DNA of 64,000 bases from contig JAGYJT010000008.1 of NCBI GenBank assembly GCA_018401955.1, positions 34,700-98,699 on the forward strand, given 5' to 3'. A model generated the notes under the pieces. That model saw nothing but the letters and a program-made list of their open reading frames with translations. It did not search any database and was not told the origin of the DNA. How positions within the stretch are numbered: the stretch's first letter is position 1; each line of letters opens with the position of its first letter. Source of the stretch: Chitinophagales bacterium (GTDB lineage: Bacteria; Bacteroidota; Bacteroidia; Chitinophagales; CAIOSU01). A program made the position numbers and the translations under genes. Below, one piece after another: positions 32,634 to 42,295 of this stretch.

Positions 32634-33629
32634 TTATAGGTTTAGTATGCTAGGTAAATATTGAAGCATTAGGATGAGGAGCAAGAAAAAAGTAAAGATT
32701 CCCTCGGCTACCTTGCGTTTCCTAATGTGCAACATAAAGTAACTTAGAATAATTGACAAAGGTACGTTAATAATTGTGAAATGCTTGACCGTAACGCCAT
32801 CATCTAGCACGAAACTAGCGCCCAGCAACAACAAGCACCAAACGATAAGTAAAATGTACTTGCGCACTTGTATATTGCTTTTTAGGTAGTTGGCCTGCAA
32901 ATAATAGGCCGCGGCAAGCAACATCAATAATACTACTGGGCCAATAACCTTAAAGGCAAGCCCAAAACCATTAGGTAGCTCAGTTTGCAGTGCTACACTG
33001 CCAAAGTGCTCCCCAATAAACTGAGGTAATTTATCTATCCAAAAGTAATAGGTGCCTATTAAAAAGTAAGGGGTGAGGATACCTAAAAAACCAATGATAT
33101 ATTCACGGATATTAAATGCCCTAAGTGAGCCTAGCCCAATAAATACAAATAGCGAAAGCGACAAAGCGGGTAAGCTAAAAAGTGATGCTATAGCTACCAA
33201 AAAACCTACATCAAATATCTCTGCAAAGCATCTATTGGTTTTGTAAATATCAAACATGCGCCCGAGGGCCAGTATGACAAAGGTATTGGCAAACATTTGA
33301 GGGCCGGGCATTAAAAAATCAACAAACATGCCGCTTACCACTACATACATAAGGGCCGGCACAAAGTTAATGCGCTGAAAAAATTTGATGCGGTTAAGCA
33401 ATCTGTTAATAAGCAGGGCTTGAACTATTACTAAGGTGATGCCTACTCCCATGGCAACGTAGTGGTTCCAGTATATGCTTGGCAGTAGCCATTTACTTAG
33501 CGGGGCACTATCGGTAATTATAGGGAAAAGCTCAGGGTGTAATATGGCAGGTAGGTACAATATTGCCGTAACTATCAGCAATAGCGGTATTAGTAATGGT
33601 TTGTTGGCATTAAATGAGCCAATGAGCAT
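32634..33629 (-). CDS. DUF6427-like multi-pass membrane protein
   Basis: This 331-residue protein consists of about ten hydrophobic segments with short loops. Its opening (MLIGSFNANKPLLIPLLL) and overall layout resemble the Bacteroidota family DUF6427, whose role is unknown. It sits 6 nt from purQ and 10 nt from the secreted protein gene upstream, all on the minus strand. The family name is from memory of the pattern and is tentative. Confidence 0.72.
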   Translation of the reverse strand: MLIGSFNANKPLLIPLLLIVTAILYLPAILHPELFPIITDSAPLSKWLLPSIYWNHYVAMGVGITLVIVQALLINRLLNRIKFFQRINFVPALMYVVVSGMFVDFLMPGPQMFANTFVILALGRMFDIYKTNRCFAEIFDVGFLVAIASLFSLPALSLSLFVFIGLGSLRAFNIREYIIGFLGILTPYFLIGTYYFWIDKLPQFIGEHFGSVALQTELPNGFGLAFKVIGPVVLLMLLAAAYYLQANYLKSNIQVRKYILLIVWCLLLLGASFVLDDGVTVKHFTIINVPLSIILSYFMLHIRKRKVAEGIFTFFLLLILMLQYLPSILNL

Positions 33630-33639
33630 GCAATAGGGG

Positions 33640-35112
33640 CTAGAAGGTGATTTTTACAAATTTAATAGAACGATTGCGGAAACTCGGTATTAATAGTTCT
33701 CGTCCTGAAATTTGTTTGGCTATGCCCGGTGCCAGCATCAATTCTTTTGTTCCTGCATTAAACAGGTAGTTGCGGCCAGCTTTGCCCGTGGCATCTACAA
33801 TGTATTCGCTCACATTGGTTTTGTAAAAAATCTCCTCGTTGTACACAAAGTGTAGCTTGCCATCGGCGGTAAGTATACTGTATGAAGAGAAGAAACCCTC
33901 ATCATCTTCTGAAATCTGCTTTTTACGCAGCACGTTGAACCAGTCCATAGTGCCATCGGGCTTGGTTGATAGGGTGAGGATATCATTAAAGTAATAAACA
34001 TTAACGGTGCGAAAGTTGGGCCCTGCTGATGGCATAAAGGTGGGCATATTCTCACTTTCCATATTCACGTACTCCGATTCGGCCATTAGCACCACACCGC
34101 CATCAAAGCGTAGGATAAGCTCTTTTGGTTGAAACGAAGCCAAACCAGTTAAATTGTTGGTAGTATCGCCGCCCATTACTTTGGCAAGCAGTGCACTGCC
34201 AAAAGGTTGGTCGTACTGCACCACAATCAGCCTATTCTCTATATCCCACGACTCAACAAAATACCCGAGTGCTTCGTTTCGGCTTTCATCGGTGTAAAAC
34301 CCGGCAACGGTAAGCTTGCCATTTACATTATCTACCTCCATGCGCAGCAAACCATATATAGGTTTATTGAGCAAAAAGTTTATCTGGCTTAATTCGCCAT
34401 TATTGCCGTTGTATTGGTATACTAAGTACTCCTTTTCGTCAGCAAAGCGCCTTTTACCCCGATTGTAGTTTTCAAACAAGAAAACCAATTGGTTGTTGTT
34501 AAGAGCCTTAACGCTTACCAAACCAAAATTAGCGGGTATATTAGTAAAAAAAACATCTTGCCGGTAGCGGAGCTCCATGTTATTATCAATGCCCACCACC
34601 CTAATTTTTTCAAGGGTGCCACTGCTACTTACTACAGGGTAGTACATGCTTACGTGGCTTTTATCTTGCGAGTGGATGATTTTCATGCGCGCATCTACAT
34701 CAGGCTTGGTTTCAAATAGCGTATCCATTACTATAAACTTGCCATCACCCTTAAACTTGGCCGATAACCGCTGCGCAAAAACTACGGTGTTGCTTTTCTC
34801 TTGGGTTTTGAAGAAAGCCAATGAGTAATCTGGATAAAGAAAAATCTCCTCGATATTAGAGTTCTCTTGTTTTATGTTGAGGGTCTGGCTCCATTTGAGC
34901 ATGAGGTTACTGTTGTAGGCCTCTATTACATTGGCATCTTTACCAAACTTATAGATAATGATACCCTCGTTGTTTTTGCCAAGTATGCGTAGGTTGGGGG
35001 TTTTGCTACTTAACTTTTGGGCATCGCTCAATACCACATCTTGCGCGCACAGCGTGCCCACCCCCAATAATAAGGTTAAAGCAATGAGTACAATATTGGT
35101 ATAATGCTTCAT
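33640..35112 (-). CDS. Uncharacterised secreted protein
   Basis: From the ATG at 35112 (MKHYTNIVLIAL) this is a 490-residue protein with a signal peptide ending near TLCAQ. The rest is beta-rich with repeated hydrophobic strands separated by polar turns, as in a propeller, but without WD or Kelch motifs that I can identify. No T9SS sorting domain is present, so a periplasmic or outer-membrane-associated location is likely. The open frame upstream to 35196 lacks a signal peptide and is not expected to be translated. Confidence 0.72.
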   Translation of the reverse strand: MKHYTNIVLIALTLLLGVGTLCAQDVVLSDAQKLSSKTPNLRILGKNNEGIIIYKFGKDANVIEAYNSNLMLKWSQTLNIKQENSNIEEIFLYPDYSLAFFKTQEKSNTVVFAQRLSAKFKGDGKFIVMDTLFETKPDVDARMKIIHSQDKSHVSMYYPVVSSSGTLEKIRVVGIDNNMELRYRQDVFFTNIPANFGLVSVKALNNNQLVFLFENYNRGKRRFADEKEYLVYQYNGNNGELSQINFLLNKPIYGLLRMEVDNVNGKLTVAGFYTDESRNEALGYFVESWDIENRLIVVQYDQPFGSALLAKVMGGDTTNNLTGLASFQPKELILRFDGGVVLMAESEYVNMESENMPTFMPSAGPNFRTVNVYYFNDILTLSTKPDGTMDWFNVLRKKQISEDDEGFFSSYSILTADGKLHFVYNEEIFYKTNVSEYIVDATGKAGRNYLFNAGTKELMLAPGIAKQISGRELLIPSFRNRSIKFVKITF

Positions 35113-35210
35113 GATTGTAGAACCATATAAAGCTAACGCAAAATTCCGTGAAAAGGTATTTTGTGATTGAGCAGAATGTAAATGTATGTTGCGCAAAGAG
35201 CTACCGATGC

Positions 35211-36524
35211 TTACTTTTTCAACCGCGGGTCTAGCGCATCGGTTAAGCCTTCGCCCATTAAGTTAAAAATGGTAACAGTGATAAAGATGGCAAAGCCAGG
35301 GAAAATGGCCAACCACCAGGCCTGCGGCACCCCACGGGCTGCCGATAGCATACTACCCCACGTAACTTGCTCGGCTGGTACGCCAATGCCCAAAAACGAA
35401 AGGAATGCCTCGGTAAGGATAGCACTGGCCACACCAAAAGCGATAGAAATTAATACTGGTGTAAGTGAGTTGGGTATAGCGTGGCGAAGTATGGTGCGTG
35501 TTTGGCTATATCCTAGTGCCTCTGCTGCCTCAATGTACTCTAGGTTACGCACTCGCAATAGCTCACCACGTATTAGGCGGGCTATGCCCGTCCATGACGT
35601 TAGACCGATTATTGCCATTACGATGTAAAGGTTTGGCGACTCAAGAATAGCAATGATGGAAAGTATCAATAAGAAACTGGGTAACGACACAAATATTTCA
35701 ATAAAGCGAGACACCAATATATCAACAGGTATGGTTATCTGCTTGCCCAATACCGGTATCCTTTTTAGTGGGCGCGAAATGAGGTAAGGGATAACAAATA
35801 CGGCGGCGGCAATTAATACGCCCAATATAATGTGCCCCACGGTAAACAATATGCCACTGTTGAGCGAGTCGGCAATTGCATAACTTCTTACTTGAAAACC
35901 ATAGAACCAAGCCAGCGGCACAAATAAAAGCATTAGCACCAGTGTAATGCGTGTTACTTTTAACTTATTATCGCCAAAATAACCTGCTATTGAGCCAATT
36001 AAAATACCAATAAAACTGGCGATGGACATGGATACAATGCCCACCAACATAGCTACTCGGGCTCCATGTATTAAGCCAGCCAATACATCGCGGCCTAGCT
36101 TGTCGGTGCCCATCCAGTGTTTAAACTTGGTAGACTGTACCCGCTGCTTTGCAAATGGACCGGTATAATCTCGATTGAGCTTATCAGTGGTAGTTGGCGA
36201 ATAAGGAATCAGTGGCCATATTACCGATTCAAACTCTACATCGCTTCTCCAGTTGTAAATGGTGTTAAACCGTTCAGGATTACTGCCCAAGCCCAAATCA
36301 ACAGCATATTGTTTGAAAACCGGGAAATAGGTTTGGCCTTCAAACTTGCAATATAGTGGCTTTTCGTTTGCCAAAAAATCGGCAAAAATGCCAACCCCGA
36401 TAATGAATATCAGGAAACGCAAAGCCCAAACAGCAGAACGGTTTTTTTTAAACTGACGCACTACAATGGCACCGTAACTTTGGTCCTGAGGCTTTTTCGC
36501 TGGTATCTTTTCTTTCTCTGCCAT
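35211..36524 (-). CDS. Peptide ABC transporter permease (OppC-like, enlarged)
   Basis: This 437-residue permease has the EAA cytoplasmic loop (EAAEALGYSQTRTILRHAIPNSL) and the GTDKLGRDVL segment of the DppC/OppC family. Usual OppC proteins are about 300 residues; this one has an extra periplasmic loop of about 85 residues between helix 1 and the permease core, and a further stretch around residues 190-270. It is 2 nt downstream of the OppB-like gene and completes a three-gene unit with the solute-binding lipoprotein. No ATPase gene is present in the unit. Confidence 0.9.
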   Translation of the reverse strand: MAEKEKIPAKKPQDQSYGAIVVRQFKKNRSAVWALRFLIFIIGVGIFADFLANEKPLYCKFEGQTYFPVFKQYAVDLGLGSNPERFNTIYNWRSDVEFESVIWPLIPYSPTTTDKLNRDYTGPFAKQRVQSTKFKHWMGTDKLGRDVLAGLIHGARVAMLVGIVSMSIASFIGILIGSIAGYFGDNKLKVTRITLVLMLLFVPLAWFYGFQVRSYAIADSLNSGILFTVGHIILGVLIAAAVFVIPYLISRPLKRIPVLGKQITIPVDILVSRFIEIFVSLPSFLLILSIIAILESPNLYIVMAIIGLTSWTGIARLIRGELLRVRNLEYIEAAEALGYSQTRTILRHAIPNSLTPVLISIAFGVASAILTEAFLSFLGIGVPAEQVTWGSMLSAARGVPQAWWLAIFPGFAIFITVTIFNLMGEGLTDALDPRLKK

Positions 36525-36526
36525 GA

Positions 36527-38005
36527 TTATTTTTTTGAGAAAGAAATTCGAGGATCAACTAATGCATACATCATATCTGCAGCTAGGTTACCAACCATAG
36601 TTAGTATTGCCGAAAACATCAATACCGTAAACACGATGGGGTAATCGCGACCTACAATGGCTGCGTATGATAGTTTACCCATGCCCGGTATTTGGAAAAT
36701 AATCTCAATAATTAACGCACCGCTAATAGCTGCCGGAAACAGGTAAGCAAATAGGGTGATAATAGGTATTAGTGAATTTCGAAACACGTGTTTCCAAATT
36801 ACTGTTTCTTGTGGCAACCCTTTGGCCAACGCCGTGCGCACATAATCCATGCGCAGTATGCTCAATACACCACCCCGCATTTGGCGCGATAGGTAAGCAA
36901 ATGAGCCGTAGGTCATACAGAAAATAGGCAGTATTAAGTGATGTAGGCGGTCAAAAAAGAATTTAAAGAACGGGGTATCTGCATCAATGCCGGGGCTGCT
37001 TACCCCAAAGGTAGGGAACCAGTTCATGCCGTACTCTGAAGTGGTAAAGTAGTTGATTAGCATGGTTGCTATCCAGAAACTAGGCAGCGAGAACAAGGCA
37101 AACAATATCACGGTGCTTACTTTATCAAAGCGGCTATCTTTGTTTACCGCTGTTTTTACACCCAACGGTATAGAGATTAAGTATGAAATAGCCAGGGCTA
37201 TCATGTTAAGCATCAGTGTCCAGCCGATGGCTTCGCCCACCTTAGAAGTAACTGGGCGCTTGTCTGCGTAAGAGTTTCCAAAATCGCCACGCAGAAATCC
37301 ATAGCCCTTGCTGGGGTGGTCTTCGGCGTTGCTCCAAAACGGTGCATTACCAAACATCCAGAAATGATACTGGTTGTTCCAGCCAAACCATTTAAAGCTA
37401 GGTATGTAGTTTTTATATGGGGTAGCCTCTGCCAATATTGCTTGGTAGTTTTGTTTCAAGGCAAGTACTGGGCCTTTTACAGGCGCCATGCTCGGTACTT
37501 GTGTAGCCTCAACCAATTGCTCAATAGCAAACTCTATACGGTCTTGCTCGTAGGCGCTCAACAATGCCCCAGAGTTTTGACGAACCTTACCAATTTGTGA
37601 GAAGTTTGTAGAGTCTGAGCTAACCGAGAACATTGCTATTTCAATAGCTTTGATAGATTTATAGTACGCCTCAATTTGCGGCCAGTTGCCATATTGGTCA
37701 ATTAAGCGAGCCAAGTTTTCGCGCTCGGCAGTTTTCAAAACTTTGTAAAGGGTATCGGGCACTGCGGCAGAGCTAAATGAAAAATAGAAACTCGGCAAGT
37801 TCATGCCCATTTTCTCGGCCATTTCATAATAAGCCTGCTCGCCGGCCATTAGCTCGGTCATTTGGCCCGCGCTGGAGTCGGTGCTGCCCAAAGCCAACCT
37901 CACGGGGTCACCCGGAGCCATTTTACTTAATCCAAACGATACAAACGAAATGATGAAAAACGTTGGAATAAAGTACAGTAAACGCTTAGCAATGTATGAA
38001 AACAT
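36527..38005 (-). CDS. Peptide ABC transporter permease (OppB-like, with large periplasmic insertion)
   Basis: This 492-residue permease has the OppB/DppB N-terminal helix (MFSYIAKRLLYFIPTF), MAPGDP and the EAA-type loop (RTALAKGLPQETVIWKHVFRNSL). Typical OppB proteins have about 310-330 residues. Here about 165 additional residues lie between GMNLP and RGDFGNSY, in the first periplasmic loop. They are soluble and helical and might contact the binding protein. It lies 14 nt downstream of the binding protein gene and 2 nt upstream of the OppC-like gene. Confidence 0.9.
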   Translation of the reverse strand: MFSYIAKRLLYFIPTFFIISFVSFGLSKMAPGDPVRLALGSTDSSAGQMTELMAGEQAYYEMAEKMGMNLPSFYFSFSSAAVPDTLYKVLKTAERENLARLIDQYGNWPQIEAYYKSIKAIEIAMFSVSSDSTNFSQIGKVRQNSGALLSAYEQDRIEFAIEQLVEATQVPSMAPVKGPVLALKQNYQAILAEATPYKNYIPSFKWFGWNNQYHFWMFGNAPFWSNAEDHPSKGYGFLRGDFGNSYADKRPVTSKVGEAIGWTLMLNMIALAISYLISIPLGVKTAVNKDSRFDKVSTVILFALFSLPSFWIATMLINYFTTSEYGMNWFPTFGVSSPGIDADTPFFKFFFDRLHHLILPIFCMTYGSFAYLSRQMRGGVLSILRMDYVRTALAKGLPQETVIWKHVFRNSLIPIITLFAYLFPAAISGALIIEIIFQIPGMGKLSYAAIVGRDYPIVFTVLMFSAILTMVGNLAADMMYALVDPRISFSKK

Positions 38006-38019
38006 CTAGTCTTTCCCGC

Positions 38020-39831
38020 TTATTTTTGAGCCTGAGCCTCGGTAGATGCTGCTGGTAAATTCAGTATAAACTCTTTCTCGTCATATCCTGGGCGTGCAGC
38101 ATAGGTTTTAGCCGTAAAACGCTTGTGGATGGCTATACGCTCTTTAGGAGAAATTAGGAACACGTAAGGTGCTTGCTCATAAATGATTTCTTGCAAGCGC
38201 ATCCACATGGCGGTGCGCACCTCTTCGCTTGGGCTATTGCGCAAGCTATCAATCACCATGTCGCTCTCTTGGGTACCAAAGCTTACATAATTAGAGCCGC
38301 CGACAACTGAAGAGGTAGTGTGCCATATTTGGTAAGGATCGCCCATGTTGGGGCTGCTTACCCAACCGCCGCAATACATTTCAAAGTTGTGGTTATCAAG
38401 TTCGTTCAAGAAAACGGTCCACTCTTTCGATACTATTTCTACATCAATACCTACTTTACGGGCTTCCTCTTTAAACAGGATACCGATTTCTTTGCGAATG
38501 TCGTTGCCTGCATTGAATTTAAACTCCAACTTCAATGGCACTTTCTGGCCATCAATCATCTTGTCTACTACACCGTCTCCATCAGTATCTGTCCAGCCAG
38601 CTTCAGTAAGCAATTGCTTTGCTTTTTCGAGGTTGAAATCGTAGCCGGTAATTTTGTTGTTGTAGTGGTTTTGTTTAGGGTGCACTGGGCCTACGGTAGG
38701 CTCTGCAAAACCATAGTACAAAGCAGTTACAATCTCATCACGGTTAAGTAGGTGGCTAATGGCCTTACGTACTTTAACATCTTTCAACTTAGGGTTTTGC
38801 ATGTTCATGCCCAAGTAAATGTAAGAGAACATTACTGGGGTGCTTAGGTTAAAACGTTTCAAGAAATCATTGTTTTCTTGTAGCTCAGTAAACTTCTTAG
38901 GCTCAATGCTGCGCATTACGTCAATATTCTCATCCTTCATGGCAGTAGTAGCGGTGTTCATGTCGTTTACTATTTGGTAAACGATTTTTTCAGGCTTGGC
39001 GTCAAAACCGCGGGTGCCAGCTAGCTTATCGCCCCACCAATCTTTCTTACGGGTCAAAACGATTTTAATGTCCGTTTCCCAGCTAGTAAACTCATAAGGG
39101 CCAGAGCCTGCCACAAAACCTTTTTCACGTTGGAATTTTTCGCTGTTAAATTGCTCAGCAAACTTCATAATGTCGGCATTGCCTTTCAACGCAGTGCGCT
39201 TTTCTGGTGTATTCAAATCTTGGATAGAAAATTTGCGCATTATTTGCTCAGGGTCATAAATGTACTCTGGCATTACCCAGTAGCCACTAAATTCTTCAAC
39301 CAACATGTATGTGGTGCGTGAGTAAACGGCAAACTTCTTTGGGTTGGCCTCATCTATAATAATGTCTCCTACAAAGTTAAAGTACCCTTTAAGGTGCTCG
39401 CAGTTTGTTTTAGGGTTCAAAATAGATTTGATGGTAAAAATGTAGTCATGGCCGGTAATTGGTGTGCCGTTGTCCCAAGTAGCCTCTGGGCGAATTTCAT
39501 ATTCTAGTTTCATACCGCCTTTAAATTCACCCTCTTCAATGGTGGTAATGGTTGGGCGTGCAACAGCCAATAAGCCATATTTTTCGTATGTTTCGGCATC
39601 AGTGTTCAATAAGGTTTGAAAAAGGTTGGCCTCAATGTACGTAGCACTTGCATCGGTTGAGTTAACTGGGTTCAACATATCAGCATTGCTCAGCTCATGG
39701 ATGATAACCTCATTGCTGGTGCGTTTGAACTTAACATCACCTGTGGTGTCGCCGCCACTAGGGCAACCAGTAAATAAAACGGTAAGAACGCCCAAAAGGG
39801 GCAGAACAAACAGATAGCGAAGGGTGTTCAT
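38020..39831 (-). CDS. Peptide ABC transporter substrate-binding lipoprotein (SBP_bac_5)
   Basis: This 603-residue lipoprotein has lipobox LFTGC and the full family 5 solute-binding fold, including the WDNGTPITGHDYIFTIK entry segment and the KAKQLLTEAGWTDTDGDGVVDKM segment that is near-universal in OppA/DppA proteins. It should bind oligopeptides in the periplasm and pass them to the two permeases encoded downstream. The gene is first in the unit, with a TATATTTG promoter box at 39879-39886. The ligand is not determined; nickel or other family 5 ligands cannot be excluded. Confidence 0.9.
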   Translation of the reverse strand: MNTLRYLFVLPLLGVLTVLFTGCPSGGDTTGDVKFKRTSNEVIIHELSNADMLNPVNSTDASATYIEANLFQTLLNTDAETYEKYGLLAVARPTITTIEEGEFKGGMKLEYEIRPEATWDNGTPITGHDYIFTIKSILNPKTNCEHLKGYFNFVGDIIIDEANPKKFAVYSRTTYMLVEEFSGYWVMPEYIYDPEQIMRKFSIQDLNTPEKRTALKGNADIMKFAEQFNSEKFQREKGFVAGSGPYEFTSWETDIKIVLTRKKDWWGDKLAGTRGFDAKPEKIVYQIVNDMNTATTAMKDENIDVMRSIEPKKFTELQENNDFLKRFNLSTPVMFSYIYLGMNMQNPKLKDVKVRKAISHLLNRDEIVTALYYGFAEPTVGPVHPKQNHYNNKITGYDFNLEKAKQLLTEAGWTDTDGDGVVDKMIDGQKVPLKLEFKFNAGNDIRKEIGILFKEEARKVGIDVEIVSKEWTVFLNELDNHNFEMYCGGWVSSPNMGDPYQIWHTTSSVVGGSNYVSFGTQESDMVIDSLRNSPSEEVRTAMWMRLQEIIYEQAPYVFLISPKERIAIHKRFTAKTYAARPGYDEKEFILNLPAASTEAQAQK

Positions 39832-39878
39832 GTGGTTAAGTTTTGCTAATAAGTTTAATGGCCTGTTAACACAGAGAG

Positions 39879-39886
39879 CAAATATA
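39879..39886 (-). promoter_or_regulatory. Candidate -7 promoter box for the peptide ABC unit
   Basis: The minus strand reads TATATTTG, 47 nt before the ATG at 39831. This gives a leader of roughly 40 nt, unlike the very short leaders at several other genes here. Confidence 0.4.
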
Positions 39887-39941
39887 AGACTTCTACCCTT
39901 AAATTGAATAGCTTTACAAAATAACCAATCTATAAGTAATT

Positions 39942-40862
39942 ATGAGTGCTAAAGAGACCGTATTGATAACTGGTGGCTCAGGTTTAGTGGGCACCCGCTT
40001 GAGTCAATTGCTATTGGACGAAGGCTTTAACGTGATACACTTAGGCCGTAAAAAGTCTCGAAGTGGCAGCATACTTACTTATTTGTGGGATATAAATGCC
40101 CAAACGGTTGAGGTAGAAGCTTTGCTTCGTGCTGACCATATTATTCACCTGGCAGGGGCAGGAGTGGCTGATGCCCGCTGGACAGATGAGCGTAAAAAGG
40201 AAATCATTACTAGTCGAGTAGATAGCGCAAAGCTGCTATTTAATGAGTTGCAGAAGCTTCAGCTAAAACCCATTAGTTTTATATCGGCCTCGGCTGTGGG
40301 GTATTATGGCAATACGGGTTCAACGCTGGTAAGCGAAGATGCGGAACCAGGCAAAGATTTTTTGGCTGATGTATGTGTAGCATGGGAAAACGCGGTAAAG
40401 CCATTTGAAGAGCTGGGCTCGCGGTTGGTTATTTTGCGTACCGGCATTGTATTATCAGAAAAAGGAGGCGCCCTACCCAAAACAGCGGCACCCATTAAGT
40501 TTGGTATTGGTGCTACCCTTGGCGATGGCACCCAATACGTGCCTTGGATACATATTGACGACCTTTGCCGCCAATATATACATGCTATCAAAAACGAGAA
40601 AGTGAAAGGTATTTATAACGCTACGGCTCCTCAACCCGTAACCAATAAAGAGCTTACCGAAAGTATTGGTGATGCCTTGGGTAAAAAGACCATCAATGCC
40701 CCCGCGCCAGCATTTGTATTACGATTAGCCATGGGCGAAATGGCCGATGCCGTATTAAGTGGCCAGCGAACCAGCAGCATGAAATTTCAAGAAACGGGCT
40801 TTTCGTTCAAGTTTCCACAAGTGGTACCAGCATTGAAGGATATTTTTGAGCGTGGGGTGTAA
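39942..40862 (+). CDS. TIGR01777-family SDR-like NAD(P)-binding protein
   Basis: This 306-residue protein is an extended SDR with the glycine motif GGSGLVGTRL at the N terminus and the characteristic C-terminal DUF1731 segment. The middle has ISASAVGYYG, KPFEELGSRLVILRTGIVLSEKGG and PWIHIDDLCR, diagnostic of the SDR39U1/YfcH family. Its substrate is not known. It is cytoplasmic, monocistronic, and divergent from the peptide ABC unit. Confidence 0.9.
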   Translation: MSAKETVLITGGSGLVGTRLSQLLLDEGFNVIHLGRKKSRSGSILTYLWDINAQTVEVEALLRADHIIHLAGAGVADARWTDERKKEIITSRVDSAKLLFNELQKLQLKPISFISASAVGYYGNTGSTLVSEDAEPGKDFLADVCVAWENAVKPFEELGSRLVILRTGIVLSEKGGALPKTAAPIKFGIGATLGDGTQYVPWIHIDDLCRQYIHAIKNEKVKGIYNATAPQPVTNKELTESIGDALGKKTINAPAPAFVLRLAMGEMADAVLSGQRTSSMKFQETGFSFKFPQVVPALKDIFERGV

Positions 40863-40939
40863 ACATTGAATTAACAAAGAGCTACTTTTTGAGCCTTATA
40901 ATCCTTTTTCGGGTCATATATTCTTGTTAATTTTACCAT

Positions 40940-41185
40940 ATGCAATTGGTACACCCAAAATATAACCGCATAACTATCGACCCTGCCATGTGTTTTGGCA
41001 AGCCTTGTATTCGTGGCATGCGTATGCCAGTATCATCGGTGCTTGATTATTTGGCCAGCGGAATGAGTTTGGACGAGATACTGATTGATTTTGACTTTCT
41101 AGAGCGCGAAGATATTTACCAAGCTTTGGCTTTCGCCGCAGAAGCATTGCAAGAGCGATACATTCCTTTTGGCAAAGCATCATGA
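40940..41185 (+). CDS. DUF433 antitoxin
   Basis: This 81-residue protein matches DUF433, a winged-helix antitoxin family. The marks are RITIDPAMCFGKPCIRGMRMPVSSV and LASGMSLDEILIDFDFLEREDI, which are nearly diagnostic. It is expected to bind both its own promoter and the toxin. It overlaps the toxin start by 4 nt (ATGA at 41182-41185). An AT-rich promoter with a TAATTTTA box lies just upstream. Confidence 0.88.
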   Translation: MQLVHPKYNRITIDPAMCFGKPCIRGMRMPVSSVLDYLASGMSLDEILIDFDFLEREDIYQALAFAAEALQERYIPFGKAS

Positions 41186-41544
41186 AGTTTTTGCTAGATG
41201 TAAATATGCCACCCCAACTAGCGGCATCTTTAACGCGGGCAGGGCATACTGCAAGACATGCATCAGTTGAAGGTTTCCCTAAAGCAAGCGACATTGAACT
41301 ATTGGAAATAGCCAAAGTAGAAAATGAAGTTGTACTTACCCATGACCTAGATTTTGGTCAACTTTTAGCGTTTACCGGTTATGGTTTCCCTTCCGTGGTT
41401 ATTTTCCGCATACATCAAATTAATGCTGAACTATTTGAAAACCTACTATTTTTGAATTGGAATTTGATTGAACCATCGTTGATTGATGGCGCAGTGGTTA
41501 TAATTGAAGAAACAAAAATTAGAATCAAAAAGCTGCCTATTTAA
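41182..41544 (+). CDS. DUF5615 PIN-like toxin
   Basis: This 120-residue protein has the DUF5615 PIN-like fold: MKFLLDVNMPP places the first acidic residue, LEIAKVENEVVLTHDLDFG places the next. PIN-like toxins act as RNases. The antitoxin gene upstream overlaps by 4 nt, giving a complete type II toxin-antitoxin module. Target and activity are inferred from the family. Confidence 0.88.
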   Translation: MKFLLDVNMPPQLAASLTRAGHTARHASVEGFPKASDIELLEIAKVENEVVLTHDLDFGQLLAFTGYGFPSVVIFRIHQINAELFENLLFLNWNLIEPSLIDGAVVIIEETKIRIKKLPI

Positions 41545-41659
41545 ACCAAGCACAATTCCTCTGTTGCTATGCTTCAGAAACTAAAATAACATCCGTTACT
41601 TCCCATACTTATTCTCTCACTTTTATTTTTCATATCAACGGATAAAACCACCTGTGCTC

Positions 41660-41962
41660 TTACCCCAGATGAGCCAAAAAGTTATTTATTAATAAACCCA
41701 ATGCCAGTATATTTATGAGTGGAAAAATTAATGTCCACCAGGTAATTTTGTATGCTCTTGTGCGCTCACTTAAATTGAAAGCGATCAGAAAAGGAAACAA
41801 GCATACCGATAGCACAATGGCTAATGGCATTGCACTAAATCCAAAATCTTGGTAGAATGTGTTGTTCTGATAAAAGTACCAACCGGTTTCAATCCAAAAT
41901 AGTATGCTACTACCAATTAGTAGGGTTAAGTATAACCTTTTAATCAGTATACTATATTTCAT
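41660..41962 (-). CDS. Small multi-pass membrane protein
   Basis: From the ATG at 41962 this is a 100-residue protein with three hydrophobic segments (around LYLTLLIGSSILFWI, LAIVLSVCLFPFLIAF and WWTLIFPLINILALGLLI). The longer frame to 41995 overlaps the upstream gene by 11 nt and is less likely. It is downstream of the glycine-zipper gene and probably co-transcribed. No family identified. Confidence 0.55.
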   Translation of the reverse strand: MKYSILIKRLYLTLLIGSSILFWIETGWYFYQNNTFYQDFGFSAMPLAIVLSVCLFPFLIAFNLSERTRAYKITWWTLIFPLINILALGLLINNFLAHLG

Positions 41963-41984
41963 TTCGCCCAATTTGTGGAAGGTG

Positions 41985-42182
41985 TTACCTCCCATACTTT
42001 TTCTCTAATACAGCCCCAATAGCCGCGCCTAAACTAATGCCCACGGCCACGCCAATGGCTATATTGTTAAAAGCTACACCTAGCGCGGTGCCAATGCCAG
42101 CGCCCAAAGCCACAGCAATGCCCATATATTTGCCTTGCGAGCCTTTGGGTTTGTCGGCATGGTTTCTCTTTTTGAGTTTCAT
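41985..42182 (-). CDS. Small glycine-zipper membrane protein
   Basis: This 65-residue protein has a basic N terminus (KLKKRNHADKPKG) and two short hydrophobic stretches packed with glycine at regular spacing (GIAVALGAGIGTALG and AIGVAVGISLGAAIGA). This is typical of a small membrane protein that self-associates through glycine-zipper contacts. Function unknown. It is followed by the three-helix membrane protein gene on the same strand. Confidence 0.65.
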   Translation of the reverse strand: MKLKKRNHADKPKGSQGKYMGIAVALGAGIGTALGVAFNNIAIGVAVGISLGAAIGAVLEKKYGR

Positions 42183-42295
42183 AGGCTATAAATTAGTGCT
42201 ACTTCAATATAATAAATATTGTTGAGTTGCACCTATAATCCTACCCAAACCAATTTAAGGTTGTGCTGATTTATGTTGCTGAAAAGTATGTGTGC

